A program made the translations under genes and the position numbers. Positions 1 to 8,903 of a stretch of 32,437 bases of DNA are shown here, piece by piece. How positions within the stretch are numbered: position 1 is the stretch's first letter; every line of letters starts with the position of its first letter. Source of the stretch: Pseudomonadota bacterium (GTDB taxonomy: Bacteria; Desulfobacterota; Anaeroferrophillalia; Anaeroferrophillales; Tharpellaceae); NCBI GenBank assembly GCA_030641485.1, contig DAOWHJ010000016.1, forward strand, positions 1-32,437, in the 5' to 3' direction. Under the pieces are notes generated by a model. The model was not told the DNA's origin. It saw nothing but the letters and a program-made list of their open reading frames with translations, and did no database searches.

Positions 1-49
1 AGCATTGCTGCCAGTAAAGTTGTGCCTGAACGTGGAAAACTGTTTTATC

Positions 50-780
50 TTACTCTTTTTCATTGTTGAGCCATAGATTTGCCAGCCAAGAATGAGCTTT
101 GCGAATCTCAAGGCCATCGGGAAAGGTTTTTTCACGAGTAAGCTCCTTTACAATTTGCACCTTGCGCGAGTTAGGGAAATAGGTGGCAAATCTGGAAAAA
201 TTACGACTCGGTTTATCATCACCCCATTTCACTTCAAGCAGTAGTTCCGAATGTTTTTCACCAGTTACCTGGAAATCAATTTCAAAGCCTTCCTTTGTCC
301 GAATGTAGTACAAGTTGTATGATTCGCCGTAGAGATCATTCAAACGGTGGATCTCTTTGAGGAGCGCGCAAGCGGTAAGGTTTTCCAGTTTGAGAAGCGC
401 GATCTCCTTTAGATCTAGAGGATGAAGGCGATACTGAAAAAAACGGCCGGCTAGAGAGTCGCCGACCTTGCGATAGGTGTCAAGTTTGGCGCTGCCGGTT
501 ACAAGAATGGATGGGGGGCTTTTTCGGTATCGTAAACCCCTTTAAGCCATGATTTCCATCGTGTCATTTTATGAAGTTCATCGAAAATGACAAGGGGCTT
601 TGTTCTATCCCATGATTTTTCCTGTAGGGCAAGCCGATGCTCGGCACTGTCATAATTGAAGTAGTCGAACGATGGGGTAATCATTTTCGCCAGAGTCGTT
701 TTACCACTTTGGCGGGGACCGGTTAAAAGCACGATCTTTTTATGCAAATCTGTTCTAATAAATTCGGAATGAAGGTCTAT
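50..780 (-). pseudogene. Decayed AAA ATPase with DUF4143 C-terminus
   Basis: This is the remnant of a P-loop ATPase of the AAA_14/DUF4143 family, usually about 380-400 residues and of unclear cellular role. The N-terminal part (to about position 499) has a Walker A, GPRQSGKTT, and a Walker B-like VIFDELHK. The frame stops at 499-501 just after a run of six C (plus-strand G513-518). Removing one C restores PSILVTGSAKLD and GDSLAGRFFQYRLHPL, both typical of the family, and this frame runs without stops into the C-terminal part ending at 50. The middle of the protein is missing: LKEIALLKL joins directly to ENLTACALLKEIH, a motif that normally lies well over 100 residues further on. No convincing Met with a ribosome binding site is seen; the first in-frame start-like codon is TTG at 747, inside conserved sequence. 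The frameshift alone could be a homopolymer error, but the internal deletion makes a pseudogene likely. Confidence 0.8.
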
Positions 781-926
781 ATGGTCGCTCTTTTTTGGGT
801 GGGGGCTCTTCGTAATGTTCCTTAAATTGGCGGCGGCAGGATTAATCTTGATGGACTTATATTGGGTTGAATCGAGAGCCTGGAGCTATGCTGGTAGCAA
901 TTGCATTTTTTGATCTCATAGCTTCT

Positions 927-1469
927 CTAAAGCCATAGCTTGCTGAAGTCAAAATTAAAAGAACACTTATCCAATGCAAATGTAACTGTTTCCTCTCTTG
1001 CGTCACAAATCTTAATATATTTTCCTTCCTTCAGTTTATATACTTTCGCTATATCATCGTCGGGATTGACTATGATATAGTAGTCTACAGCTTCACTTTC
1101 ATAGATGTTGAATTTAATAGTAGTGTCTTTTTTTGCTGTTGAAGGAGATAATATCTCAAATATTATTTTTGGAGATTTGCTAATAAAAGCGTCATTATGT
1201 GGTTTGTGACAGATTACCATATTGTCCGGTTGGACGACTGTAGAATCTCCAATTCGCCAATCGACGGGTAGAAGGGCGTGACATCTCTCACAACTTTTTA
1301 ATTTATCCTGGAGTTGCCATGCAATATTATTACTGATTTTCTGATGTTTAATTGATGGTGCGGGGCTCATGGCATATGGTACACCATGAATCAATTCCCA
1401 GCTGCCTTCCCAAAGTTTGTACTCGTCATAGACGTAACAAGGAAGATCATCCCATCGTAAAGTATTCAT
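927..1469 (-). CDS. Uma2 family (DUF820) restriction-endonuclease-fold protein
   Basis: A 180-residue protein of the Uma2/DUF820 family, which has a PD-(D/E)XK nuclease fold and is often found in multiple copies in accessory regions; its biological role is not established. The visible core is VVQPDNMVIC, then KIIFEILSPST followed by a Lys after KKDTTI, then VDYYIIVNP near the end, matching the family order PD ... E-x-LSPST ... K. The open frame reaches back to 1577, but the ATG at 1469 (MNTLRWDDLP) is preferred: it has AGGAG nine bases upstream, and the extra 36 residues do not look like family sequence. The gene is monocistronic as far as can be seen and points the same way as the ATPase remnant. 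It could be active or a relic; the catalytic acidic residues and Lys appear to be present. Confidence 0.8.
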   Translation of the reverse strand: MNTLRWDDLPCYVYDEYKLWEGSWELIHGVPYAMSPAPSIKHQKISNNIAWQLQDKLKSCERCHALLPVDWRIGDSTVVQPDNMVICHKPHNDAFISKSPKIIFEILSPSTAKKDTTIKFNIYESEAVDYYIIVNPDDDIAKVYKLKEGKYIKICDAREETVTFALDKCSFNFDFSKLWL

Positions 1470-1771
1470 AATAAAACTCTCCTGATCTTTTATTGAAAGC
1501 ATTTCGGGGATTACACCGAGCAGGGTTTCGCTGGACCATAGAATTATAGCTGTCAGTGTACACAAATCCTGATCCATTTTTGGGAAATCAGGTCATGCCC
1601 TCTTAATGTTATAGTTGTATGTACTACTCAGAGCAGTTACATTTAAGCTTGCTATTGTCGGCTGCATTCAGGTATCTATTTTTATTAATGAGATGTTAAT
1701 ACAATGCATCTTTGTGGGAAAGAAGTCAATTGTTTTATAGATGATTTGAGGATCATTTTGAGGGTTTTGTG

Positions 1772-3319
1772 ATGGCTTGGCCTGAGTTTGTTTTTATCTT
1801 TGTAATGCCGGGCGCTAATGAGTTGTCAGCCTTAGATCGGGGGCTTTTTGTCTCCTTGGTCGAAGATCGGCGCTGGGCTGAGGCGGTCAAGTTTTACGAG
1901 GATCTTCGGCAAAAAGACCCCGATTGTTTGCCGGTGACTAACGCTTTGGCTAAAGTGGCCTATGAGAATCGAGATTTTACGGCAGCTTTTGGGTTGCTGG
2001 GTTCTCTGGTTAAAAAAAATCCCGGGAGCCCGATTTGGTTGAATAATCTTGGTGTAGTTGCGGCTGGGCGTGGTGATTTGGTGGTTGCCCGTGGATTACT
2101 GCAACAGGCCGAAATGGTTTCCGGGAGCAAAAGTGAGATTCTCTATAATCTTGGGTGTCTAGCAGTAAATGAAAACAACAAGGAGTCCGCCCTAAAAATT
2201 TTCAGTCAGATAATTGTAGTTGAACCGGGTCATATCCGGGCTCTATTTGCATTGAGTCGTATCGCAAAAGAGTTGGGGCGAGTGGATGAGGCCATAACTT
2301 ATTGCAGCAAATTAGTTGAACAGGCTCCAAATGAGGCCGAATTTCGTCAGAATCTGGGTATTGTGTTACTTAAGAAGGGTGATTGGGAAGAGGGATTTGA
2401 GTTATACGAGGCCCGTTGGCAGGCTAACCGTCTGGGGCAATTTGCCTCGGATTTTTTATGGCAGGGAGAAGACTTAAGCGGAAAGACTATTCTGGTCTGG
2501 TCAGAGCAGGGTTTGGGGGATACCATTAACTTTGTTCGTTATTTGCCGCAGTTGAATGAGTTGGCTGGATCGGTGGTTCTGGTAGTTCAGGAAGTGTTGG
2601 TTGAGTTGTTGCGCTCAAGTTTTCCCAAGATTAAGATAATGGGCCTATGTGAGCGGGACCGGGTGGTTCATGATGTTCAGGTGCCACTGCTTAATCTTCC
2701 GCGTTTCTTTCAGGCTCAGCCTGATGTTGTTGCGCCTGTCAATCCCTACCTTAGGGTGAGTGAAGAGTTTCAGAAAAAGTGGTGTTTGCGTTTAGTCACC
2801 GACAGAACACGTTCGAATAAGGTCACCTGCTTACAGGTTGGTGTGGTTTGGGCCGGGAATCCCCATCATGCCAATGATATTAATCGTTCAATCTCGTTAA
2901 AACTGTTCAGTCGTATTTTTGCCCTTAAAGGTGTCAGCTTTTACAGTTTACAGAAGGAGCAGGTTGCCGTCGATGTGCAGCTTATTGCAACGTTCACAGG
3001 TGCAGGGGAGAGTTGTCGGGAATTTATTGATTTGTCCGGCGAGCTTAATGATTTTCAGGATACGGCAGCAATATTGCAAAATCTTGATCTTCTGATCTCG
3101 TGCGATACCTCAGTCGCACATTTAGCAGGTGCTTTGTCTTGTCCGACTTGGTTGTTGCTCCCTTTTGATGCTGACTGGCGCTGGTTGCTAGATCGTGATG
3201 ATTCACCCTGGTATCCGAGTATGAGGCTTTTCCGCCAGCCTGACCCGGGGTCCTGGGGGCCGGTTATCAATGAAGTCTGTTGTTGCTTGCAGGGTATGCT
3301 TGAAAGTCGTGTGAATTAA
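1772..3319 (+). CDS. TPR protein with GT9-like glycosyltransferase domain
   Basis: A 515-residue two-part protein. About residues 20-220 are tetratricopeptide repeats (for example WLNNLGVVAAGRGDLVVARG and AEFRQNLGIVLLKKGDWEEG). About residues 235-510 match the glycosyltransferase family 9/ADP-heptosyltransferase-like module often fused to TPRs: SEQGLGDTINFVRYLPQL, VGVVWAGNP, RSISL, FYSLQKEQ, LDLLISCDTSVAHLAGAL and a C-terminal DWRWLLDRDDSPWYPSMRLF. In this family the TPR arm is thought to bind a protein or glycan acceptor while the second module transfers a sugar; donor and acceptor here are unknown. Start: GTG at 1769 is immediately followed by ATG at 1772, and GAGGG lies about seven bases before the ATG. 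No glycan biosynthesis genes adjoin it, so it looks like a stand-alone gene. The fold call is confident, the substrate is not known. Confidence 0.85.
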   Translation: MAWPEFVFIFVMPGANELSALDRGLFVSLVEDRRWAEAVKFYEDLRQKDPDCLPVTNALAKVAYENRDFTAAFGLLGSLVKKNPGSPIWLNNLGVVAAGRGDLVVARGLLQQAEMVSGSKSEILYNLGCLAVNENNKESALKIFSQIIVVEPGHIRALFALSRIAKELGRVDEAITYCSKLVEQAPNEAEFRQNLGIVLLKKGDWEEGFELYEARWQANRLGQFASDFLWQGEDLSGKTILVWSEQGLGDTINFVRYLPQLNELAGSVVLVVQEVLVELLRSSFPKIKIMGLCERDRVVHDVQVPLLNLPRFFQAQPDVVAPVNPYLRVSEEFQKKWCLRLVTDRTRSNKVTCLQVGVVWAGNPHHANDINRSISLKLFSRIFALKGVSFYSLQKEQVAVDVQLIATFTGAGESCREFIDLSGELNDFQDTAAILQNLDLLISCDTSVAHLAGALSCPTWLLLPFDADWRWLLDRDDSPWYPSMRLFRQPDPGSWGPVINEVCCCLQGMLESRVN

Positions 3320-3390
3320 ACTGCTTACGAATAGCTTGCTTGGAAGAATTGTAAGCTGAGTAGCATTACAATTATTTCAGTTTGAACTTT

Positions 3391-3433
3391 TGATGCACTC
3401 GTAGAAGTATCGGACTTTTTACGACGCCATCAA
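3391..3433. repeat. Imperfect palindromic repeat in convergent intergenic region
   Basis: The two arms are TGATGCACTCGTAGAAGT and, on the other strand, TGATGGCGTCGTAAAAAGT, separated by only a few bases. It lies between the convergent 3' ends of the TPR-glycosyltransferase gene and the HTH gene, where it could end transcription. The right half, GACTTTTTACGACGCCATCAA, recurs with 18 of 21 identities at 14672-14692, so this looks like a dispersed REP-like element rather than a gene-specific terminator. Confidence 0.6.
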
Positions 3434-3705
3434 CTTTTCTTTGTGGGCATAAACATAACCTTCAGGCCAAAGGGGCGAGCGATTTTGTTCAGGGTCTCAA
3501 GGGTCGGGTTTCCACGATCTTTTTCAATATCCATAAGGACGCGAGGATAAATTTTAAGTATCTTTTCGGCATAATCCTTTTGTGTCAAACCTACGATTTT
3601 ACGCATCCATAAAGTTGCTTGACCAATTGTCAAACGGCCCTGAATAATCTCTTCATAGAGCTTCTCCTTCTCTTTCCGTACCTCTTCTGGTGGCAATTTC
3701 CTCAT
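3430..3705 (-). CDS. HTH antitoxin, HipB-like (Xre family)
   Basis: A 91-residue protein whose C-terminal two thirds form a lambda-repressor-type helix-turn-helix (TIGQATLWMRKIVGLTQKDY, then DIEKDRGNPTLETLNKIARP), ending in a beta-like LKVMFMP as in HipB-type antitoxins. The N-terminal 28 residues are charged and predicted helical. The ATG at 3705 is preceded by AAGGTG at suitable distance, and this site overlaps the stop of the upstream HipA-like gene, so the pair is probably translated together (14-bp gap). By analogy with HipBA it would bind the kinase and repress the operon promoter near 5045. Unusually, it is the second gene of the pair, whereas E. coli hipB precedes hipA. Confidence 0.8.
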   Translation of the reverse strand: MRKLPPEEVRKEKEKLYEEIIQGRLTIGQATLWMRKIVGLTQKDYAEKILKIYPRVLMDIEKDRGNPTLETLNKIARPFGLKVMFMPTKKS

Positions 3706-3719
3706 TCTATAAGCACCTT

Positions 3720-4997
3720 TTATCGACTTGCATCAAATAAATCTTCGCAAATTTCCTGAATCCGGCCAACAACCCTTTCTATCAAAAAGTCGTCGACTCC
3801 ACATTGATGCATAGTTTCCGGCATTTTGGCCAGGCGAAGTGCACATTTTTTCAGGGCTACCATGATTTTTTCAGGTTCGGTGACGTAGGGAGAGAGAGCC
3901 TCGGCAATTTTCCCCCACGACGGCCGCCCGATCACAGTTTCCAGTGCACCATCCCATCTTGTGGCCCGGGCAATTCCTTCGGGATCAAGAAACATTGGAG
4001 CAAAATCATAAAGAGGGGATAGCTCAATTTTTCCGTTTGGGTATTTTACTAAAGCTGTATTACGACCATGATTATCAGTATTTCGCAGTGCTACATTTAG
4101 TATGTCCCGCATTAGATATTCTAAAATTTCTTCATCAGGAAGAGTACAATATTTGGCTATTGCCTGGCAAAATGAGAGGTGTGAACCGTATCTTCCAAAT
4201 GAGCTCGAAGCCGTAGCTGAGGCCAAGGTTTCCAAGCCATATCTTGCAACTTGTCCCGTTTTGACAGAGCGGTCAAAACGAGAGATAAAAAGACTGTTGT
4301 CAATAAATTCTAGAGGTTCTCCGGTTCTTAGTCCAAAACTTCTGGCAACTTCATAGTAAGGAGCTTCGTTTTTTAGAATCAAGCGATCCGGGTTGGTTGT
4401 TCCTCTGGGGAATTTTATCAACCAGAACTTTTTTATCTTGCTATCTGGTAAGGCCCCATCAGCATGCCATTTCCCCTGGCAATCCTGATTTATGAGAAAC
4501 TTTGGCGCTTCACCTTGAACATCAGTGGCTCCAGCAACAAGAGCACCATTTCTTTCGGCATATTCAATGAAATCTTCGTGCCGATTGACAACATCACTCT
4601 TTGCAAAGCCAGGATGATCAACTGGAGAGCGTTCACTCGCTTCTTGAATACGTAGATTTCCAGGCGGATTGCCAGCTCCCTTGAGTAAAAGATGCCAATC
4701 AGCACTCTCGTTATCAAGCAAGCCCAGGCGCTTAACCCAGACCCTGCGTCCGGCCCCAGAAGGAAGTAAGTCAAGTAGAAAGGCTGGCCATGTTGATTCT
4801 CTATAGAGCTCAAAATTTACCGGATACCTAGACCCGACCTGACAATAAGGTCGGTCAATATAGCTAACCGCATAATCAATGTCGTAATCAAAACGACCGC
4901 TACCAGCAACGCCTAAATTTAATTGACCCTCATCCGGCTCAAAAAAACCAGCTTTTTGCCAATCTCCATCAAGAAAAATTTCGATCGTACATTTCAT
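3720..4997 (-). CDS. HipA-like serine/threonine kinase toxin
   Basis: A 425-residue HipA-family kinase, close to the usual 430-440. Visible family landmarks are the N-terminal HipA_N-like part (about 1-110), GEAPKFLI (about 165, corresponding to the Gly-rich/autophosphorylation-loop region), the ATP-binding Lys in FWLIKFPR (about 190), FISRFDRSV, the catalytic loop RNTDNHGRN (about 304-312) and the metal-binding LSPLYDFAP (about 330). All key positions look intact, so it should be an active kinase. HipA toxins phosphorylate aminoacyl-tRNA synthetases (GltX in E. coli) and arrest growth; the target here is unknown. The next gene, 14 bp downstream, is the HTH partner. The ATG at 4997 has no strong Shine-Dalgarno, and weak toxin translation would fit a TA pair, though this is only inference. 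Confidence 0.87.
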   Translation of the reverse strand: MKCTIEIFLDGDWQKAGFFEPDEGQLNLGVAGSGRFDYDIDYAVSYIDRPYCQVGSRYPVNFELYRESTWPAFLLDLLPSGAGRRVWVKRLGLLDNESADWHLLLKGAGNPPGNLRIQEASERSPVDHPGFAKSDVVNRHEDFIEYAERNGALVAGATDVQGEAPKFLINQDCQGKWHADGALPDSKIKKFWLIKFPRGTTNPDRLILKNEAPYYEVARSFGLRTGEPLEFIDNSLFISRFDRSVKTGQVARYGLETLASATASSSFGRYGSHLSFCQAIAKYCTLPDEEILEYLMRDILNVALRNTDNHGRNTALVKYPNGKIELSPLYDFAPMFLDPEGIARATRWDGALETVIGRPSWGKIAEALSPYVTEPEKIMVALKKCALRLAKMPETMHQCGVDDFLIERVVGRIQEICEDLFDASR

Positions 4998-5044
4998 TGG
5001 ATCACATTATTTTTTGGCAACAACTGAGAAAGCATAAACTTCAG

Positions 5045-5050
5045 ATTATA
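5045..5050 (-). promoter_or_regulatory. Candidate -10 box for the HipA-HipB pair
   Basis: A perfect TATAAT on the minus strand lies about 47 bp upstream of the HipA-like start in very AT-rich DNA. No good -35 hexamer is visible at 16-18 bp, which would fit an activator-dependent or tightly repressed promoter, or chance in AT-rich sequence. The rest of the 295-bp gap (4998-5292) holds no gene; it ends in the folD terminator at 5225-5265. Confidence 0.3.
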
Positions 5051-5224
5051 ATATTGCTATTAAAGTAACATATATTTTATCATTAAACAACTTATTAGGC
5101 TATTATGATAGCATAGTTTCCCTTTAGAGGCCAAAAATGTGTGATTTTTGAATTGATAAATTATATTTATGGTTTTGAAATTTGACGACTGAGGTGTTGG
5201 GACAGTGGTAGGGGGGGCATGTAG

Positions 5225-5265
5225 AAAAAGAGTGGCCCGGAATGTTCTTCCGGGTCACTCTTTTT
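5225..5265 (-). terminator. Rho-independent terminator of folD
   Basis: Stem AAAAAGAGTGgCCCGGAA / TTCCGGGtCACTCTTTTT with a 5-base loop and one mismatch, flanked by A and T runs on both sides, so it can work in both directions. It sits 28 bp past the folD stop. Confidence 0.9.
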
Positions 5266-5292
5266 GGAATTACAGTAATAAATTCTTAAACT

Positions 5293-6150
5293 TTACGGAT
5301 TCAACTGCTCACAGGCGATGATTGTCTGTTTACACAAAACCGCAGTCGTAACCGAACCGACACCAGCCGGGACCGGAGTAATCTTTCCAACAACCGGTTC
5401 ACACTCGGCAAAATCAACGTCACCACAGTATTTTCCGGGGCGGTCGGGATCTTCATTGATGCCGACATCAATTACAATCTGGCCAGCTTTAACAAAGTCA
5501 GCTTTAACCATTTTAGCGCGGCCGACAGCAGCGATCAGGATGTCAGCTTCCTGGCAGACCTGGTTCAAGTTTTCGGTGCGGGAGTGGCAGAGGGTTACTG
5601 TGCCGTGCTCGCGTAAGAGTAGCATCGCCACCGGTTTGCCGACAACCAGTGAGCGGCCTAAAACCACGCAACGTTTGCCCTTAATTGGAATGTCGTAGAA
5701 GTGTAACATATCCATACACGCAGTTGGTGTGCATGGCGGAAAGCCGGAGAGATCGTCAGCGAAAACCTTAGCTGCACCACCTAAAGTCATGCAATCCACA
5801 TCTTTTTCGACCGGGATCAGGGCCCGAATTTTACGATCATCGAGGTGTTTCGGTAGCGGCGCAAACATCAGGATGCCGTGAATAGAGTCGTTGGCGCCGA
5901 CTTCTGTGACGGCTTTTTCAAAATCAGCCTGATTGATGTCTTCGGGGTATTCAAATACTTCATAAGTCATACCGACAACATCGCAGGTCTTTTTTGCTCC
6001 ACCTTCGTAAAAAAGATCGTCGGGACGCGCGCCAACCCTGATAATTCCGAGTTTGGGCATGATATCACGAGCTTTCAAAGCCTCTACTTTTTTGGTCAAC
6101 TCTGCTTTCATCGCGTCGGCAACCGGTTTGCCTTTCAAAATTTCAGCCAT
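5293..6150 (-). CDS. folD: Methylenetetrahydrofolate dehydrogenase (FolD family)
   Basis: A 285-residue FolD-family enzyme, which in most bacteria oxidises 5,10-methylene-THF to methenyl-THF with NAD(P) and then hydrolyses it to 10-formyl-THF. Landmarks: GRSLVVGKP nucleotide-binding motif (about 170), KDVDC (116-120), FPPCTPTACM and TPVPAGVGSVTTA near the end. The catalytic YxxxK motif is altered: Y48 is followed by E-G-G-A, so the Lys of E. coli FolD K54 is Ala52 here (Lys follows one residue later). In the usual GILVQLPLP motif the Gln is Phe (GILMFAPLP). These residues serve the cyclohydrolase reaction, and a dedicated cyclohydrolase, fchA, is encoded 197 bp upstream. The start at 6150 has GGAGA nine bases before it; an earlier ATG at 6165 overlaps that site. 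It is read after fchA and ends at a strong terminator. Confidence 0.92.
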   Translation of the reverse strand: MAEILKGKPVADAMKAELTKKVEALKARDIMPKLGIIRVGARPDDLFYEGGAKKTCDVVGMTYEVFEYPEDINQADFEKAVTEVGANDSIHGILMFAPLPKHLDDRKIRALIPVEKDVDCMTLGGAAKVFADDLSGFPPCTPTACMDMLHFYDIPIKGKRCVVLGRSLVVGKPVAMLLLREHGTVTLCHSRTENLNQVCQEADILIAAVGRAKMVKADFVKAGQIVIDVGINEDPDRPGKYCGDVDFAECEPVVGKITPVPAGVGSVTTAVLCKQTIIACEQLNP

Positions 6151-6347
6151 TATAAATTTCTCCATTTAGTGGTAAAGATTGTAAATCTTAACGTACTACA
6201 GTTTCAAACTGTCGGGGTTGGGGTTGTTTCTTGATGAAGGCGTCTCAGGATGCTTGTTCTTATTGAGATTTCTCAGCAGACTTTGTCAAGATGCGACCCC
6301 ATTTATGAGGGCGAAGCAAAGTTCGCCGCTATCATAATGTGATTTTT

Positions 6348-6977
<630 letters not shown>

Positions 6978-7054
6978 GGGTTTTCCTCCTGGAGTTAAAG
7001 TTATTTTTGAGTTTCAATTATGCTCTGAAACTGTCGATTGTATTTTGCCGATCG

Positions 7055-7090
7055 TAAAAAACAGGCACCGCTTACAATGGATGCCTCTGT
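7055..7090 (-). terminator. Rho-independent terminator after the aor gene
   Basis: On the minus strand ACAGAGGCATCC pairs imperfectly with GGTGCCTGT across a 9-base loop and is followed by a TTTTTT run. It lies about 33 bp after the oxidoreductase stop and separates that unit from fchA. Confidence 0.7.
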
Positions 7091-7122
7091 TTGTCAAGTG
7101 AAATTAGTTGCGAAGCTAGCTT

Positions 7123-8883
7123 TCACCTTGCAGGGGTGCCCTTTTTATCCCAACCGCGTAGTTTATAGTAATCCTGCAACATAAATTGAAGTTCATCAGT
7201 TGTAATTGTTTTTTGCGAATCCTCAAGGCTGCGGTGGAGCTGTGGCGGCAAACAATCACGGTCGGGACTCATTCCTTCACGCAGGTTAAAGCGGCGGACC
7301 AGGTTGGCAATTCGACTGGCGACATCTTGGAGCGAGGATTTGCTAATAGTTTCTCCGGTAACCATCTGTAAGAGTTCGGTCAGGGTCTCCCAGGGGTAGA
7401 GATCGCGGTAGAAGCGACAGAGAATCAGGGTGTCAAAGATAGTTAAGCGATCTTCAAAATCGATGAAAAGTTCGGCTTTATCTGTGGTTTGCTCAGGTTT
7501 AATCATGCCGCTCAACTCGGGTTTGTAAAAGGTTGAACGCAAATGACAGGCACCGCGATCAGAGGTGGCGTAAGCTAAACCCATGCCTTTTAAGACCCGC
7601 GGGTCGTAACCGGCGGGCTCCATCCCCTTGACATGTACGGCCAGATCTTCAAGGCCAAAGGTTTTGGCGGCAGGTTCGATCCCTTCAGCTAAGATTGCAC
7701 CCAGACCTTGTTTCGTCGCAATCTCAGAGAGTAGAGTCGCAATTTTATCAACCTCGCCATAATCTAGTTGAAAATCAATTTTACCACGGCGTGAGGCCTC
7801 AATCGTAAAGGCACAAAGATTTCCCGCTGTGATTGTGTCCATTCCAAGTTGGTCGCAGATGTTGTTCAGGTAGGCAATCTCCTCGATTGAGTCAATCTCA
7901 CAAAGCCCGCCGAAGGCGTAGATAGTTTCATACTCTGGCCCTTCAATCTTTAACCCCTTATGGCGTCCTTGGCTAATTGTGGTCAGGCGGCCACAGGCCA
8001 TGAAACATTTAAGGCAGGAGTGCGGTGTAACGTCACAATCTTTGTGCAATGTTTCGGCGTCGATCTTGGGCCATTGGCTGTAGCTGCCTTTAGTCCAGTA
8101 ACGGGTTGGGAAAGCTCCGGCTTCATTCATGATCTTAACCATCATCGGAGTGCCCAATTTCTTGTAGGCCAAAACCCCAGGGTTCTCACGGTTATTACGG
8201 GCAAAATCTTTAGACCAGTTACTAAGTTTTTCAGGTTCTGCTACAGGTCGTTGACGGTCTCCGTGAAAAAATATCCCTTTAAGTTTTTTTGATCCCATAA
8301 CTGCACCCATACCGGTACGTCCGGCTGAGCGCCAGTAATCATTTTCGATCACTGCAAAACGAACAAGCTTTTCACCGGCCGGTCCGATAACTAAAGACCC
8401 GGATTTTCGATAGGAAGACGTGACAAAGCGTTGGTTTAGGGCATCTTCACTTTTGTAGGTGTCAAGTCCCCATAGATCATCGGCTGTGTGAAATTCGGCA
8501 CCATCAGGAGAGATTTTTAAAACTAGAGGTGATCTACTGGCGCCACTGACCATTATAGCATCAAAGCCAGCAGCATCAATCGCTTCCGGCACTTTGCCAC
8601 CGGAGTAGGATTCGGCATAGATACCGGTCTGCGGGGATTTGCTGAAAACTCCGTAGCGACTACCGCCCCAGATCCGGCTTTTTGTAAAGGGTCCGGTGGC
8701 AAAAATCAGACAGTTTTCCGGTTCCAGAGGGTCGACTCCAGGGGGATTGTTTTCATGAAGTAACCAGGAAGCCAAGCCTTTACCTCCCAGATATTTGCGA
8801 TAAATATCCGGATCCGGCCGCTCAATTTGAAAACTCTGATTGCTTAAATTGACTTTGAGAATGCGTCCATAGTAACCATTCAT
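7123..8883 (-). CDS. aor: Aldehyde:ferredoxin oxidoreductase (tungsten enzyme family)
   Basis: A 586-residue member of the AOR family, cytoplasmic enzymes that oxidise aldehydes to carboxylic acids (or the reverse at low potential) with ferredoxin, using a tungsten bis-pyranopterin and one 4Fe-4S cluster. The N-terminal domain starts GYYGRILKVNLS and has LGGKGLASWLL, ATGPFTKSRIWGGSRYGVFS and SGGKVPEAIDAAGFDAIMVSG, typical of the pterin-binding beta domain. Cluster ligands are CLKCFMAC at about 289-296 and a fourth Cys at about 487 (ILCRFYRD), at nearly the same places as in the Pyrococcus furiosus enzyme. EGPEYETIYAFGGLCEID also matches the family. AAGGAA precedes the ATG. A cation-exchanger gene ends 20 bp upstream on the same strand, so the two are probably one transcript. 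No AorB/ferredoxin-like subunit is seen nearby. Substrate cannot be read from sequence. Confidence 0.92.
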   Translation of the reverse strand: MNGYYGRILKVNLSNQSFQIERPDPDIYRKYLGGKGLASWLLHENNPPGVDPLEPENCLIFATGPFTKSRIWGGSRYGVFSKSPQTGIYAESYSGGKVPEAIDAAGFDAIMVSGASRSPLVLKISPDGAEFHTADDLWGLDTYKSEDALNQRFVTSSYRKSGSLVIGPAGEKLVRFAVIENDYWRSAGRTGMGAVMGSKKLKGIFFHGDRQRPVAEPEKLSNWSKDFARNNRENPGVLAYKKLGTPMMVKIMNEAGAFPTRYWTKGSYSQWPKIDAETLHKDCDVTPHSCLKCFMACGRLTTISQGRHKGLKIEGPEYETIYAFGGLCEIDSIEEIAYLNNICDQLGMDTITAGNLCAFTIEASRRGKIDFQLDYGEVDKIATLLSEIATKQGLGAILAEGIEPAAKTFGLEDLAVHVKGMEPAGYDPRVLKGMGLAYATSDRGACHLRSTFYKPELSGMIKPEQTTDKAELFIDFEDRLTIFDTLILCRFYRDLYPWETLTELLQMVTGETISKSSLQDVASRIANLVRRFNLREGMSPDRDCLPPQLHRSLEDSQKTITTDELQFMLQDYYKLRGWDKKGTPAR

Positions 8884-8903
8884 ATCGATTTTTCCTTAAA
8901 TCC

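Noticed and set aside
4998..5224. E. coli-type HipB operators (TATCC-N8-GGATA) before the HipA-like gene
   Set aside because: No such pair was found. CTAT-TATG-ATAG near 5100 is a short dyad that could be chance in AT-rich DNA.
6166..6347. A terminator between fchA and folD (GGCGAA/TTCGCC hairpin near 6310)
   Set aside because: The stem is short and has no T-run on the minus strand, so co-transcription was kept.
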